A stretch of 64,000 nt of DNA, taken from positions 1,426,001 through 1,490,000 of the forward strand of contig NZ_WBVQ01000001.1 in the NCBI RefSeq assembly GCF_008933165.1, in the 5' to 3' direction. Under the pieces are notes generated by a model, which had not been told where the DNA came from, did not search any database, and was given only the letters and a program-made list of their open reading frames with translations. Below are positions 27,035 through 36,000 of the stretch, piece by piece. The position numbers were made by a program, and so were the translations under genes. The DNA comes from Phaeocystidibacter marisrubri. GTDB taxonomy: Bacteria; Bacteroidota; Bacteroidia; Flavobacteriales; Schleiferiaceae. Numbering within the stretch: position 1 is the first letter of the stretch; each line of letters starts with the position of its first letter.

Positions 27035-27859
27035 ATGGATCATCGCTTATTAGTCCCGGTTGACTTCTCTCAAATCTCCGTGAATGCCGTTAATTATGCA
27101 CTGGGTTTAGCACCAGCATTTAACTGTGGCGTTGTACTTCTTCATGTAGTAGACGACGAAGAATACAAGCAGAAAGGAGAGCGTGAAATGGAAAAGTTCC
27201 TCGCTCAGTTCGAAACGGATATTTCCATCAAAACCTTTGTTATTCCTGGGAATCTCTTTGAAGATATCGCAAAAGCTGCCGAACTCCTTGAAGTGTATAT
27301 GGTGGTGATGGGTACCTCTGGATTGAAAGGACTTCAATACCTCTTCGGATCGCATGCCCTTCGCATTGTGACCTCAGCAAGCGCTCCTTTCCTCATTACG
27401 CAAGAGCAACCACCGCGACCAAAAATCGAAACCATTGTTGTTCCTGTCGACTTGGCCAGCGAAGACAAACACATCTTGAGTTTAGCGCTTCAATCGGCAC
27501 GACTTTTTGATGCGAAGATTCACCTATTTGTGGCACACCACACCGATGAATTTAGCCGAAATAACACCTATCGCAACGAGAAATTCGCACATCGTTACTT
27601 AGACGATCACAACATTCATTACACCACTATTCACGCGGAAGGAAAGAACAGCTTCGACAAAGAAATTTTGGAGTATGCCGATCTCGTTTCAGCAGATATG
27701 ATCGCCGTAGTGAATCACAAAGAGACCGGATTCCTTAACGTCTTCGGAAAGAACTTTGATCAAAACTTAATTACGAACGACAACGGTATTCCTGTGTTGG
27801 TGATGAACGCTAACGAACACAAGAAGATTACCGACATCTTTGATGTATTCCAGGTATAA
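27035..27859 (+). CDS. Universal stress protein with two UspA domains
   Basis: 274 aa from the ATG at 27035 (MDHRLLVPVDFS). A TTG at 27026 overlapping the hutI stop is possible and adds three residues. Two UspA folds are in tandem: residues 3-125, ending in a GTSGLKGLQYLFGSHA nucleotide-loop-like segment, and residues 135-274, starting IETIVVPVDLAS. The second domain lacks a clear G-x2-G-x9-G loop (HKETGFLNVFGKNFDQNL). Tandem Usp proteins are usual in Bacteroidota. The 1-bp overlap with the next hut gene (TAATG) embeds it inside the histidine-degradation operon, which is odd. Confidence 0.9.
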   Translation: MDHRLLVPVDFSQISVNAVNYALGLAPAFNCGVVLLHVVDDEEYKQKGEREMEKFLAQFETDISIKTFVIPGNLFEDIAKAAELLEVYMVVMGTSGLKGLQYLFGSHALRIVTSASAPFLITQEQPPRPKIETIVVPVDLASEDKHILSLALQSARLFDAKIHLFVAHHTDEFSRNNTYRNEKFAHRYLDDHNIHYTTIHAEGKNSFDKEILEYADLVSADMIAVVNHKETGFLNVFGKNFDQNLITNDNGIPVLVMNANEHKKITDIFDVFQV

Positions 27860-28896
27860 TGCAAAACTTGCTTCACATATTTGATCGTCCATTTGTTGAA
27901 TCCCACACCTCTATTCGAGAAGGAGAGCACAAGATCGGACAAACCATTGCACTACTCGACCACGAAGGAGATCTTGTAGACGCGCTTCGCGATTGCAATG
28001 TGAAATTTGCCTTGATCTTTGTTCCTGAGGATATTGGCGTGCGCGCCAATCTTGGTCGGCCAGGCGCTTCCAAAACCTGGGAGCCCGCCCTGCGAGGAAT
28101 TTGCAACCTGCAAGACAACTATTACTTATCGGGTGCAGAAATGCTTCTGCTCGGTGCATTGGATGTGGACGACCTAATGAATGAAGCGGATAAAGCTGAT
28201 GCCTCCACACCAGAAGGGATTGCAAAACTTCGCGAGCTTACCTCGCAAGTAGACGATCGTCTCCGAACCATTCTTGCCCAGATTTACAAGGCTGATATCT
28301 TCCCCATCATCATTGGCGGTGGACACAATAACAGTTATCCAAACTTGGTGTCTTGGTGCGATGTGCACGACTCCGTGTTGAGTTGCATCAACCTAGACCC
28401 GCATGCGGACTACCGCAATATGGAAGGTAGACATAGCGGCAATGGTTTCCGCTATGCACACGAAGAAGGTGGATTGGATCGCTATGCCGTTGTTGGACTT
28501 CATGAAGGATACAACTCTCGCTCTATGGTCGACGAACTTCGTCACGATCCCGATTTGAGATACAGCACTTTTGAAGACATTGCCGTACGACGAATTCAAA
28601 CCTTTGAACAAGCCGTTGTAGACTCCCTTGACTTCGTTTCAGAAGGTCCTTTTGGTATTGAACTCGACCTTGACGCCATTCCGAGAATTCCGGTAAGTGC
28701 ATCTACCCCTACTGGGTTCTCGTTGGAACAAGCCAGACATTATGTGCACCTCGCAGCGAGCAGGCCCGAATCGGTTTACCTGCACATTTGCGAAGGCTCA
28801 GCTGGACTTGCAGAAGACCGACTTCTTCCTGAACTCAGTAAAACCATTGCGTCGCTAGTGGCAGATGGTATTAAAGCAAAGCGAAACATAGATTAA
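27859..28896 (+). CDS. hutG: Formimidoylglutamase-like enzyme (arginase/ureohydrolase family)
   Basis: 345 aa. The two-manganese site is complete: H156 in GGGHNNS, D180/H182/D184 in LDPHADYR, and D270/D272 in ELDLDAIPRI. This defines the arginase/agmatinase/formiminoglutamase superfamily. Substrate specificity is read from context: it lies between hutI-usp and ftcD, so hydrolysis of formiminoglutamate to glutamate and formamide is the best call. The N-terminal 100 residues (HIFDRPFVESHTSIREGEHK) are longer than in agmatinases. A guanidino substrate is the alternative. Confidence 0.87.
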   Translation: MQNLLHIFDRPFVESHTSIREGEHKIGQTIALLDHEGDLVDALRDCNVKFALIFVPEDIGVRANLGRPGASKTWEPALRGICNLQDNYYLSGAEMLLLGALDVDDLMNEADKADASTPEGIAKLRELTSQVDDRLRTILAQIYKADIFPIIIGGGHNNSYPNLVSWCDVHDSVLSCINLDPHADYRNMEGRHSGNGFRYAHEEGGLDRYAVVGLHEGYNSRSMVDELRHDPDLRYSTFEDIAVRRIQTFEQAVVDSLDFVSEGPFGIELDLDAIPRIPVSASTPTGFSLEQARHYVHLAASRPESVYLHICEGSAGLAEDRLLPELSKTIASLVADGIKAKRNID

Positions 28897-28900
28897 CACG

Positions 28901-29917
28901 ATGAAAACTCCACTTATTGAATGTGTGCCTAACATAAGCGAAGGCAGAAACCCGATGGTAATTGAACAGATCGCATCGGCAATTCGATCGGTGGAGGACG
29001 TGCATCTTCTTCACACCGATCCAGGAGAGGGAGCGAATCGCACGGTGTTTACCTTTGTGGGACCTCCTCTAGCCGTCATTGAAGCGGCTTTCAGGATGTA
29101 TGAAATCTGTGCGCGAACCATCGACATGCAGACCCAAAGCGGTACGCATCCTCGACAAGCTGCTGTGGATGTTTGTCCCCTTGTTCCATTGAGCAATATT
29201 TCTCTTGAAGAAACCTCTGAATATGCCCATCAGTTGGGCTATCGTATAGGTGAAGAATTGGGGATTCCAGGCTGGTTCTACGAAGCTAGCGCCACACGCG
29301 AGAGTAGAAAGAACCTAGCCACCCTAAGAGCAGGTGAATACGAAGCCCTGAGCAAAAAAGTGATTGATCCCGATTGGGCTCCTGATTTCGGCACCTTCTC
29401 AACCTCGATGTGGAAACGAAGCGGTGTAACCGTTATTGGAGCGCGCTATTTCCTCGTGGCTTATAACATCGATTTGGACACCGACGACACCGATGTTGCA
29501 CAACGCATCGCTGAAACCATTCGTGAAAGGGGCAAAACGATCTTCCACAACGATGGGAGTCGTGAACGCGTTCCTGGATTGCTCACGGGGGTAAAAGCAA
29601 TTGGTTGGCTCATTCCTGAATACGGAAACGCACAAGTGAGCTGTAACATCGTGAATACCCGTAAAACGAGTCCAGGCCGAGTATTTGCAGCCGTTAAAAA
29701 AGAGGCCAAAGATCTCGGAATCAAAGTTCTGGGCTCTGAACTCATCGGATTGATTCCGCAGGAAGTTCTGGTTCAAAGCGCTCGTGATCTAGGAGTGCCC
29801 GAACCCGGCGATAAGCCTTCCATGATGAATGCCGTTCACGTTCTTGGCTTAAATCACCGTAGACCTTTTGAAATTGAAGAAAGGGTCATTGAGCAAGTCA
29901 TGCAACGTAAGAGATAA
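28901..29917 (+). CDS. ftcD: Glutamate formimidoyltransferase
   Basis: 338 aa, transferase part only, without the cyclodeaminase domain of the bifunctional mammalian protein. It moves the formimino group of formiminoglutamate to tetrahydrofolate, yielding glutamate. Visible marks are IECVPNISEGRNP at the N-terminus, LLHTDPGEGANRTVFTF, SGTHPRQAAVDVCPLVP (with the active-site His) and YNIDLDTDD. It starts 4 bp after the HutG-like gene. The operon thus encodes two different ways to consume formiminoglutamate. Confidence 0.95.
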   Translation: MKTPLIECVPNISEGRNPMVIEQIASAIRSVEDVHLLHTDPGEGANRTVFTFVGPPLAVIEAAFRMYEICARTIDMQTQSGTHPRQAAVDVCPLVPLSNISLEETSEYAHQLGYRIGEELGIPGWFYEASATRESRKNLATLRAGEYEALSKKVIDPDWAPDFGTFSTSMWKRSGVTVIGARYFLVAYNIDLDTDDTDVAQRIAETIRERGKTIFHNDGSRERVPGLLTGVKAIGWLIPEYGNAQVSCNIVNTRKTSPGRVFAAVKKEAKDLGIKVLGSELIGLIPQEVLVQSARDLGVPEPGDKPSMMNAVHVLGLNHRRPFEIEERVIEQVMQRKR

Positions 29918-29959
29918 CTCGAACTCATTACCAAAATTAGAGAGGTGTTTAGGAATTTC

Positions 29960-29967
29960 TATATTTG
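29960..29967 (+). promoter_or_regulatory. -7 box upstream of the 178-aa envelope protein
   Basis: TATATTTG, a perfect TAnnTTTG match, 21 bp before the ATG at 29989. Confidence 0.65.
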
Positions 29968-29988
29968 AAATACCAAACACAATAAACC

Positions 29989-30525
29989 ATGCTAAAAAGA
30001 ATCACCATTCTCCTAGCGTGGATTCTGTCTATTGGGCTATCTGCCCAAACGGAATCTACATCGAATCAACTTCCCTATTACTGGGCAACCAAGCACGGAT
30101 TAGTAACCGGACTCAACATCTTCCCACAAGAAGAGGATTTCTCCAACACCCATATTGGAGCCCGCATTGGATACTACTATCGTTACAGCTTCAATCAGAG
30201 TCGCTGGAATATTTTGGGCGTGACCCTTTCAGGGAATCTCGACTATCTTTCTAATGACGTGGCACATTCTCTCATTCCCAATGTAAGAGGTTATCTACAC
30301 CTTGCGTTCCTCGATGTGGGAGTTGGATATTATCAATATGTCCCTTTTGTAGCCCATGCAATGGAGCGCTATGGAAGTACTTCGTATGGAGATATTAGAT
30401 TTAATGTTGGCGTAAGTTTTAACAAAATGCAATTGGTCTTCTCCATCCCCAAAGGATTTCTACATCCCAATGGTCCCGATTACGTCATCGATTCCTTCCT
30501 TCAATTCAACTACCACTTCGAATAG
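29989..30525 (+). CDS. Predicted outer-membrane beta-barrel protein of unknown function
   Basis: 178 aa. The signal peptide is MLKRITILLAWILSIGLSAQ. The rest has alternating hydrophobic/aromatic strands (ARIGYYYRYSFNQSR, LDVGVGYYQYVPFV, MQLVFSIPKGF) and ends with an aromatic residue two from the end (FLQFNYHFE), which fits an eight-stranded outer-membrane barrel recognised by the BAM machine. I recognise no family. It has its own good promoter box and stops 1 bp from the convergent AlkB-like gene, so no terminator fits between them. Confidence 0.7.
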   Translation: MLKRITILLAWILSIGLSAQTESTSNQLPYYWATKHGLVTGLNIFPQEEDFSNTHIGARIGYYYRYSFNQSRWNILGVTLSGNLDYLSNDVAHSLIPNVRGYLHLAFLDVGVGYYQYVPFVAHAMERYGSTSYGDIRFNVGVSFNKMQLVFSIPKGFLHPNGPDYVIDSFLQFNYHFE

Positions 30526-30526
30526 C

Positions 30527-31639
30527 TCAATTCAACTCTATACCTGTGGTTTTATTCAAGTCGGATTGCAATCGATAATGCGCAACACGCTTGTTCATCA
30601 CCGCAAACCACAGTGGAGAAATCAAGGCGAGAATCATCATACCGGGATATCCTGTTGGCATTTGCGGAGCCCCATCCCAGTGGTTTAAGGTGGGATACTT
30701 TTTTGCAGGTTGATAATGATGATCACTGTGACGGCTCAATTCGAACAACATCACTCTACCCAATGGGTGACTGGAATTCCAGCTGTGTTCAGGGCCAGCA
30801 TTCTCGTATCTAAATTCAGAAACCTTCTCTCTTACCAAGCCGTAATGCTCAATGTAATTCACCGTTTCTAACAAAAGGAAACCAATCACGGCAGAAAGGA
30901 TGTAGTAGAGCGTTGCTGACCCACCAAAAATAGAGTAGATCAAGCCGACAAACCCCAGTTGAAGGAGTGTGAAGCGAACCATTTCGTTGTGAAGTGACCA
31001 AGGCGCCCGCTTCTTGCGTTTCATGCGATTAAATTCCAATTTCCACGCCCCTACCCACGATTGAAAACTCGACCGAAACCAAAAGAAATACACAGGTTCA
31101 TTTAAGCGCGCCGTACTTGGATCGTTGTGTGTAGCCACATTCCTATGATGTCCACGATTATGCTCAATGTAGAAATGTGTGTACAGTGATGTGAGCAAGA
31201 GTGCCTTGCTCAAAAACTGATGAAACCGATTGGGATGGTGTCCCAATTCATGTGCGACGTTAATCCCAAACACTCCACACATCAAGCCATAAGCAGAAAT
31301 TCTTCCAATGAGCGTAGTCGTTTCTAAAGCGGGTTCACGCATCACGAAGAGAAACCAGAGACCAAATCCGTATTGAACGGGAACAGCCAACACTAACAAG
31401 AAGTCATACCAAGCATCTTTGGCCTTAATCGCAGCAACTTCCTTCGAATCGTTACGTGTATTTGGCTTGAGAAAGAGCTCCAAAATGGGTAACATCAAGA
31501 AGATGTACAAAACGGGAACGAGAGTGAGAACGCCTTCCGAAGTAAAAGACAAAGCCGTAAGTGCTGGCAATGAGTACACCGCGATATACCTCAATTTGTC
31601 TGTCATTCTTTCTACGTTCCTTTTGGGTGAATCACTCAA
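30527..31639 (-). CDS. AlkB-type alkane 1-monooxygenase-like membrane di-iron enzyme
   Basis: 370 aa with about six membrane helices. All histidine boxes of the AlkB family are present: HELGHH, EHNRGHHRNVAT followed by NDPSTAR, NYIEHYGL and LSRHSDHHY. The family puts oxygen on the terminal carbon of alkanes or related chains using rubredoxin-supplied electrons. No rubredoxin gene is adjacent, so in this organism it may act on lipids instead. An internal ATG at 31606 (MTDKLRYIAVYSLP) is an alternative start. The gene lies behind fabH on the same strand with a terminator between. Confidence 0.92.
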   Translation of the reverse strand: MSDSPKRNVERMTDKLRYIAVYSLPALTALSFTSEGVLTLVPVLYIFLMLPILELFLKPNTRNDSKEVAAIKAKDAWYDFLLVLAVPVQYGFGLWFLFVMREPALETTTLIGRISAYGLMCGVFGINVAHELGHHPNRFHQFLSKALLLTSLYTHFYIEHNRGHHRNVATHNDPSTARLNEPVYFFWFRSSFQSWVGAWKLEFNRMKRKKRAPWSLHNEMVRFTLLQLGFVGLIYSIFGGSATLYYILSAVIGFLLLETVNYIEHYGLVREKVSEFRYENAGPEHSWNSSHPLGRVMLFELSRHSDHHYQPAKKYPTLNHWDGAPQMPTGYPGMMILALISPLWFAVMNKRVAHYRLQSDLNKTTGIELN

Positions 31640-31687
31640 AGTTAAGCGATTAGATTTGAGACTTTATTCTGCTCATTCACTTCTAAC

Positions 31688-31719
31688 AAAAAATCCCCAA
31701 CTCGTTAATAGCTGGGGAT
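31688..31719 (-). terminator. fabH terminator
   Basis: The stem ATCCCCA with its complement TGGGGAT (plus three outer bases with one mismatch) at 31693-31719 is followed on the minus strand by six T. Confidence 0.82.
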
Positions 31720-31742
31720 GAATGTTCTATAGTTATTTATAC

Positions 31743-32753
31743 TTACCAACGCATCAAAGCAGAGGCCCAAGTAAATCCAGACCCAAAGGCTGCCAAACAA
31801 ACGAGGTCACCCTCTTTTACCTTTCCTTCGTTGATGGCCTCCGTAAAGGCTATTGGAATAGAAGCCGCCGTTGTATTTCCATAACGCATAATGTTGTTAT
31901 ACACTCGCGATGGATCCAGTTGCATCTTCTTCATAATAAACTGACTAATGCGAAGATTCGCCTGGTGAGGAACCAATAGATCGATATTTTCCGGTTTAAG
32001 TGAATTGGCCTCAAGCGCTTCCATAATCACTTCTTCAAAGCGCGTTACCGCGTGCTTGAACACAAAATTGCCATTCATGTATGGATAGTACGAGGTATTT
32101 TCAGGATCGTTTTCCTCAATCAACTTGTCTACCCAATGTGTGGTAGCAGGACCAATTAAGGCCAGTTCCTCGGCGTGTTCACCTTGACTATGGAGATGGG
32201 TACTGAGAATCCCTCTCTTCTCATCATTCGATCGGCTTACAATAGCAGCACCTGCTCCATCACCAAAAATCACCGTAACACCTCGTCCACGTGTGGTCTT
32301 ATCTAAACCACCACTATGTAGTTCAGATCCAATAACCAATACGTTCTTATACATGCCCGACTTTACATACTGATCCGCTACACTGAGAGCATATACAAAA
32401 CCCGAACACTGATTTCTCACATCAAGCGCGCCTACTTCTTTAATACCTAGGTCACGCTGAACTTGCACCCCCGGTCCAGGGAAATAGTAATCTGGACTCA
32501 AAGTTGCGAATACGATGAAGTCAATATCATCTTTTGTAATTCCCGCATTTTCGATAGCCATTTTAGCGGCCTTTACTCCCATGGTGGAAGTTGTATTTCC
32601 GTCACCTGGAACCACCCATCGGCGTTCCACAATACCGGTTCTTTCCTGTATCCATTCGTCACTTGTGTCCATCATTTTTGACAGATCATTATTAGTGACC
32701 ACATTCTCAGGAACGTAATATCCCATTCCTGTGATTCGAGATGTATAACTCAT
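31743..32753 (-). CDS. fabH: 3-oxoacyl-[acyl-carrier-protein] synthase III
   Basis: 336 aa. It condenses an acyl-CoA primer with malonyl-ACP to start fatty acid synthesis. The catalytic triad is visible: C116 (RNQCSGF), H263 (VPHQANLRI) and N293 (YGNTTAAS). The start MSYTSRITGMGYYVPENVV is typical. Bacteroidota FabH enzymes often take branched primers, which would fit the fused E1 dehydrogenase at 13.7 kb, although the link is inference. It is divergent from htpG, and the 180-bp region between them carries a symmetrical TGTCA cluster. Confidence 0.95.
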   Translation of the reverse strand: MSYTSRITGMGYYVPENVVTNNDLSKMMDTSDEWIQERTGIVERRWVVPGDGNTTSTMGVKAAKMAIENAGITKDDIDFIVFATLSPDYYFPGPGVQVQRDLGIKEVGALDVRNQCSGFVYALSVADQYVKSGMYKNVLVIGSELHSGGLDKTTRGRGVTVIFGDGAGAAIVSRSNDEKRGILSTHLHSQGEHAEELALIGPATTHWVDKLIEENDPENTSYYPYMNGNFVFKHAVTRFEEVIMEALEANSLKPENIDLLVPHQANLRISQFIMKKMQLDPSRVYNNIMRYGNTTAASIPIAFTEAINEGKVKEGDLVCLAAFGSGFTWASALMRW

Positions 32754-32799
32754 GGTATTTATTGTCTGGGTTTAAGGACAAAGAAAACATTTTCCTATT

Positions 32800-32836
32800 T
32801 GTCAGACACTGTCAGGCCTCTGACGACATTCTGACA
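32800..32836. promoter_or_regulatory. Four-half-site TGTCA/TGACA dyad cluster between fabH and htpG
   Basis: TGTCAG occurs at 32800 and 32810, then CTGACG at 32820 and CTGACA at 32831. The two left sites are inverted copies of the two right sites, with 10- to 11-bp steps, so all would face one side of the helix. It lies about 100 bp upstream of the htpG start. This is an operator candidate for an unknown regulator. Confidence 0.5.
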
Positions 32837-32935
32837 GCATTCCGAGGGTATTAGGGTAGTGGCACATCGATTGTTCATCGACGAACAGCCGATTCAAGGT
32901 CGGAAAAATATTGTTTACAATTAAATACACATACC

Positions 32936-34813
32936 ATGAGCACCGGCAAGATCAACGTCACCGCGGACAATATCTTCCCGATTATCAAGAAGTTCCTCTA
33001 CAGCGATCACGAGATATTTCTTCGTGAACTCATTTCAAACGCTGTAGATGCAACTACGAAATTGAAGCAACTCAGCCGGATGGGAGAAGCCCAAGGAGAA
33101 TTGGGTGACCTTACCATTCAGATTGAGATTGACGAAGAGAACAAGCAGTTGCGCATCATTGATAAAGGTGTGGGTATGACTGCTGAAGAAGTAGACCAGT
33201 ACATCAACCAACTCGCCTTTTCAGGAGCAGAAGACTTCCTAAAGAAATATGAGGGAAAACTAGATGGAGCCGACATCATCGGTCACTTCGGTTTAGGATT
33301 CTATTCGGCATTCATGGTTTCTTCCAAAGTAGAAATCATCACTCGCAGCTACAAAGCGGAAGCCAACGAAGCCGTTCACTGGACCTGTGAAGGAAATCCT
33401 GAATTCACCCTTGACACCGTTGAAAAGGCGGAGAGAGGAACAGAAATCATCCTCAATATTGCTGAAGACAGCGAAGAATTCTTGAAGGAATCTCGCATTG
33501 GCGAATTGCTCGACAAGTACGCGAAGTTCATGCAAGTTCCGGTTCAATTTGGAACACGTGAGGAAACGGTAAAAGAAGGTGAAGGCGATGACGCTGTAGA
33601 AACCAAGGTTACCGTTCCACACATTGTAAACAATACGGAGCCCGCTTGGACCAAATCACCAGCCGATTTAAAAGACGAAGACTACGCACAGTTCTACCGC
33701 GAACTCTATCCGATGTCTTTTGAGCAGCCGCTCTTCCACATCCACTTGAATGTGGACTATCCATTCGACCTTACTGGGGTGCTCTTCTTCCCTAGTATCA
33801 AGCCGAACATGGAAATTCAAAAGAACAAGATCCAATTGTACCAAAGTCAGGTTTTCGTAACCGACCATGTGGAGGGAATTGTTCCAGATTTCTTGACTTT
33901 GTTACATGGGGTTATTGACAGCAAAGACATTCCATTGAATGTGAGCCGCTCTTACCTCCAGAATGATCATAACGTTCGCAAGATCAGTTCACACATCACC
34001 AAAAAAGTAGCAGATAAACTCGAGGAGCTCTTTAAAGCCGACCGAGAAGATTTTGCTCAGAAGTGGAACGACATCAAGGTGATTATCGAATACGGTATGC
34101 TCAGCGAAGAAAAATTCTTCGACCGTGCTAAGAAATTCGCTTTGATGGTGAACACCAAAGAAGAGAAATTCACCATTGATGAGTACATCGAAAAAGTGGG
34201 TGAAAACCAAGTGAACAAGAATGGAGAAACTGTCATTCTTTACACAGCTAACCCAGAAGCTCAACACGGCTTCATCGCCAAAGCGCAAGCGAAAGGGTAT
34301 GATGTAGTGGTATTGGATAGCCCGCTCACTTCGCACTACATTCAAAAACTTGAATCTTCATACGAAAAATTGAAGTTTGCTCGTGTGGATGCGGATACCA
34401 TCGACAAGTTGATCGAAAAGGAAGAGAACAATGTTTCTGTTCTTAGCGAGAAGCAGTTGGAAGATTTGAAATCAGCCATGGAAGAGAACGTGAACAAAGC
34501 GAAGTTCAATGTTCGTCTAGAAAACATGGACAGTTCCGAGCTTCCGCTTACGATCACCGTTCCTGAATTCATGCGAAGAATGAAGGAAATGCAAGCCACA
34601 GGTGGAGGCGGAATGTTTATGGGCGATTTGCCGGAAACCTACGAGTTGATTGTCAACACCAATCACCCGCTTGCCAGCCGCATTCTAGATACGGAAGGAG
34701 ACGAAAGAGGTACTTTGATTCGCAATGCTACAGACCTTGCGATGCTTCAACAAAACCTTCTTCATGGTGAAGCACTAACTAACTTCATCCAAAGAAGCGT
34801 AGACAATCTCTAA
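32936..34813 (+). CDS. htpG: Molecular chaperone HtpG (Hsp90 family)
   Basis: 625 aa. The N-terminal GHKL ATPase domain has FLRELISNAVDAT with the catalytic Glu, DKGVGMT and GHFGLGFYSAFMV. The middle domain has LYVRR-type replaced segments ending in LNVSRSYLQND, in which the conserved Arg contacts ATP. The C-terminal dimerisation domain is complete (residues 500-625). It folds or remodels client proteins under stress with DnaK. The upstream region carries a TGTCA/TGACA dyad cluster and is shared with divergent fabH. A terminator follows. Confidence 0.97.
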   Translation: MSTGKINVTADNIFPIIKKFLYSDHEIFLRELISNAVDATTKLKQLSRMGEAQGELGDLTIQIEIDEENKQLRIIDKGVGMTAEEVDQYINQLAFSGAEDFLKKYEGKLDGADIIGHFGLGFYSAFMVSSKVEIITRSYKAEANEAVHWTCEGNPEFTLDTVEKAERGTEIILNIAEDSEEFLKESRIGELLDKYAKFMQVPVQFGTREETVKEGEGDDAVETKVTVPHIVNNTEPAWTKSPADLKDEDYAQFYRELYPMSFEQPLFHIHLNVDYPFDLTGVLFFPSIKPNMEIQKNKIQLYQSQVFVTDHVEGIVPDFLTLLHGVIDSKDIPLNVSRSYLQNDHNVRKISSHITKKVADKLEELFKADREDFAQKWNDIKVIIEYGMLSEEKFFDRAKKFALMVNTKEEKFTIDEYIEKVGENQVNKNGETVILYTANPEAQHGFIAKAQAKGYDVVVLDSPLTSHYIQKLESSYEKLKFARVDADTIDKLIEKEENNVSVLSEKQLEDLKSAMEENVNKAKFNVRLENMDSSELPLTITVPEFMRRMKEMQATGGGGMFMGDLPETYELIVNTNHPLASRILDTEGDERGTLIRNATDLAMLQQNLLHGEALTNFIQRSVDNL

Positions 34814-34835
34814 TTGTCACATTCCATATAACTGC

Positions 34836-34865
34836 AAAGGCCGACGATTTGTCGGCCTTTTTCTT
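34836..34865 (+). terminator. htpG terminator
   Basis: The stem AAAGGCCGAC/GTCGGCCTTT with a 5-nt loop is followed by a T-rich tail. Confidence 0.9.
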
Positions 34866-34883
34866 TTCCCCTCAAATTCACTC

Positions 34884-34914
34884 TTGTAGCCCATCCACTT
34901 TCCCCGTATTTTTG
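34884..34914 (+). promoter_or_regulatory. Promoter of the 334-aa lipoprotein gene
   Basis: TTG at 34884-34886, a 20-nt spacer, then TATTTTTG at 34907-34914. The box ends 4 bp before the ATG at 34919, so the mRNA would be nearly leaderless if this promoter is used. Confidence 0.45.
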
Positions 34915-34918
34915 GAGC

Positions 34919-35923
34919 ATGAAGCACATCGCATCCTTTTTCCTTGCTCTCACCCTAGTGGCGTGTTCCTCTTCTCCAGAAGAACCCGCCACCACTTCGT
35001 CGGCTCCTGCTAAAAGCAGTACAACAGAAGCTTCTACCGACCCCAAAACGAAAGTCAAAACCCAGGGCGATGTCACTTCCGAAGAAAGAGAAGTAGACAG
35101 TACTGCATTGGATTTCTTGATTACACTTTCCGATAATGAAGGTAAACTCCCGCAATTCTGGAAAGAGCGCATCTTATCTAAAAACAGTGAACTAGCATAC
35201 TTCCTTACAGGGGATTTCAATGTCAATAGAGCATGGTACTGCCGCGATGAAGTTTTCACCACCGTACTGGATTACCACACCAATGTATCGATGGACCAAT
35301 TGCTTGTCACCTTTTACAAGGGAGATATTGTAGATATGATGACCATTACCCAATCGTCTGATTGTGATGGTGAGCTTTGCCATTCTGAAACACACAATTG
35401 GTTAGATGACAACTTGGTAGAAGTGACTGAAACCGACGATTTTCCCGGTGGCCGACACACGGAATCTAAGCGGCAATTTGAGATTATGAAAAATGGGGAT
35501 ATCATCGTTCCCATTAGACATATAGACGTATCCACTGGCTCTGAGGTAAGCTTCCTTGAAGGTTTTGAAGTGGGAAAATCCATTCGTTACAAAGACGAAG
35601 GTGGCATAGCAACCACGCGTTTGATGCGTACTGGAGCAACCGACATTGCCTTTGAGATCAATACCAAAGAAGAATACTCTTCTGGTCATGCTGAACTCGA
35701 AGCAGGTTCCCAGCCTAGAGAAATGGAAACACCTCTAGGTCCGGTTCAGATGTACGTGTTCAAAGTAATGGCAGAAGAATATACTTTGCCGTGCTTCCAT
35801 TACATCTACATACCCAGTGAATCGAATGAAGGACTTCCCGATCAAGAGTGGATGTTATGGAAACTGGAAGCAGAATGCACCAACTTTCAACTCATTGACA
35901 ATCAAACGAGCTGGAAGTATTAA
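34919..35923 (+). CDS. Lipoprotein of unknown function
   Basis: 334 aa. The lipoprotein signal is MKHIASFFLALTLVAC with lipid Cys16, followed by a Ser/Thr/Pro/Lys linker of about 45 residues that probably spans the periplasm or tethers the domain. The globular part (60-334) has a conserved-looking pair of Cys (CDGELC) and a C-terminal PLCFHYIYIP-like strand region (LPCFHYIYIPSES). I recognise no family. It sits alone between htpG and the DUF2911 gene, both on the same strand but each with its own signals. Confidence 0.75.
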   Translation: MKHIASFFLALTLVACSSSPEEPATTSSAPAKSSTTEASTDPKTKVKTQGDVTSEEREVDSTALDFLITLSDNEGKLPQFWKERILSKNSELAYFLTGDFNVNRAWYCRDEVFTTVLDYHTNVSMDQLLVTFYKGDIVDMMTITQSSDCDGELCHSETHNWLDDNLVEVTETDDFPGGRHTESKRQFEIMKNGDIIVPIRHIDVSTGSEVSFLEGFEVGKSIRYKDEGGIATTRLMRTGATDIAFEINTKEEYSSGHAELEAGSQPREMETPLGPVQMYVFKVMAEEYTLPCFHYIYIPSESNEGLPDQEWMLWKLEAECTNFQLIDNQTSWKY

Positions 35924-36000
35924 CCATAAAGTTGTTTCAACATCAATTTAGATTGGTGCCTTCTTTATACCTTACAGCTCAAATTCGAAAATACACACAC

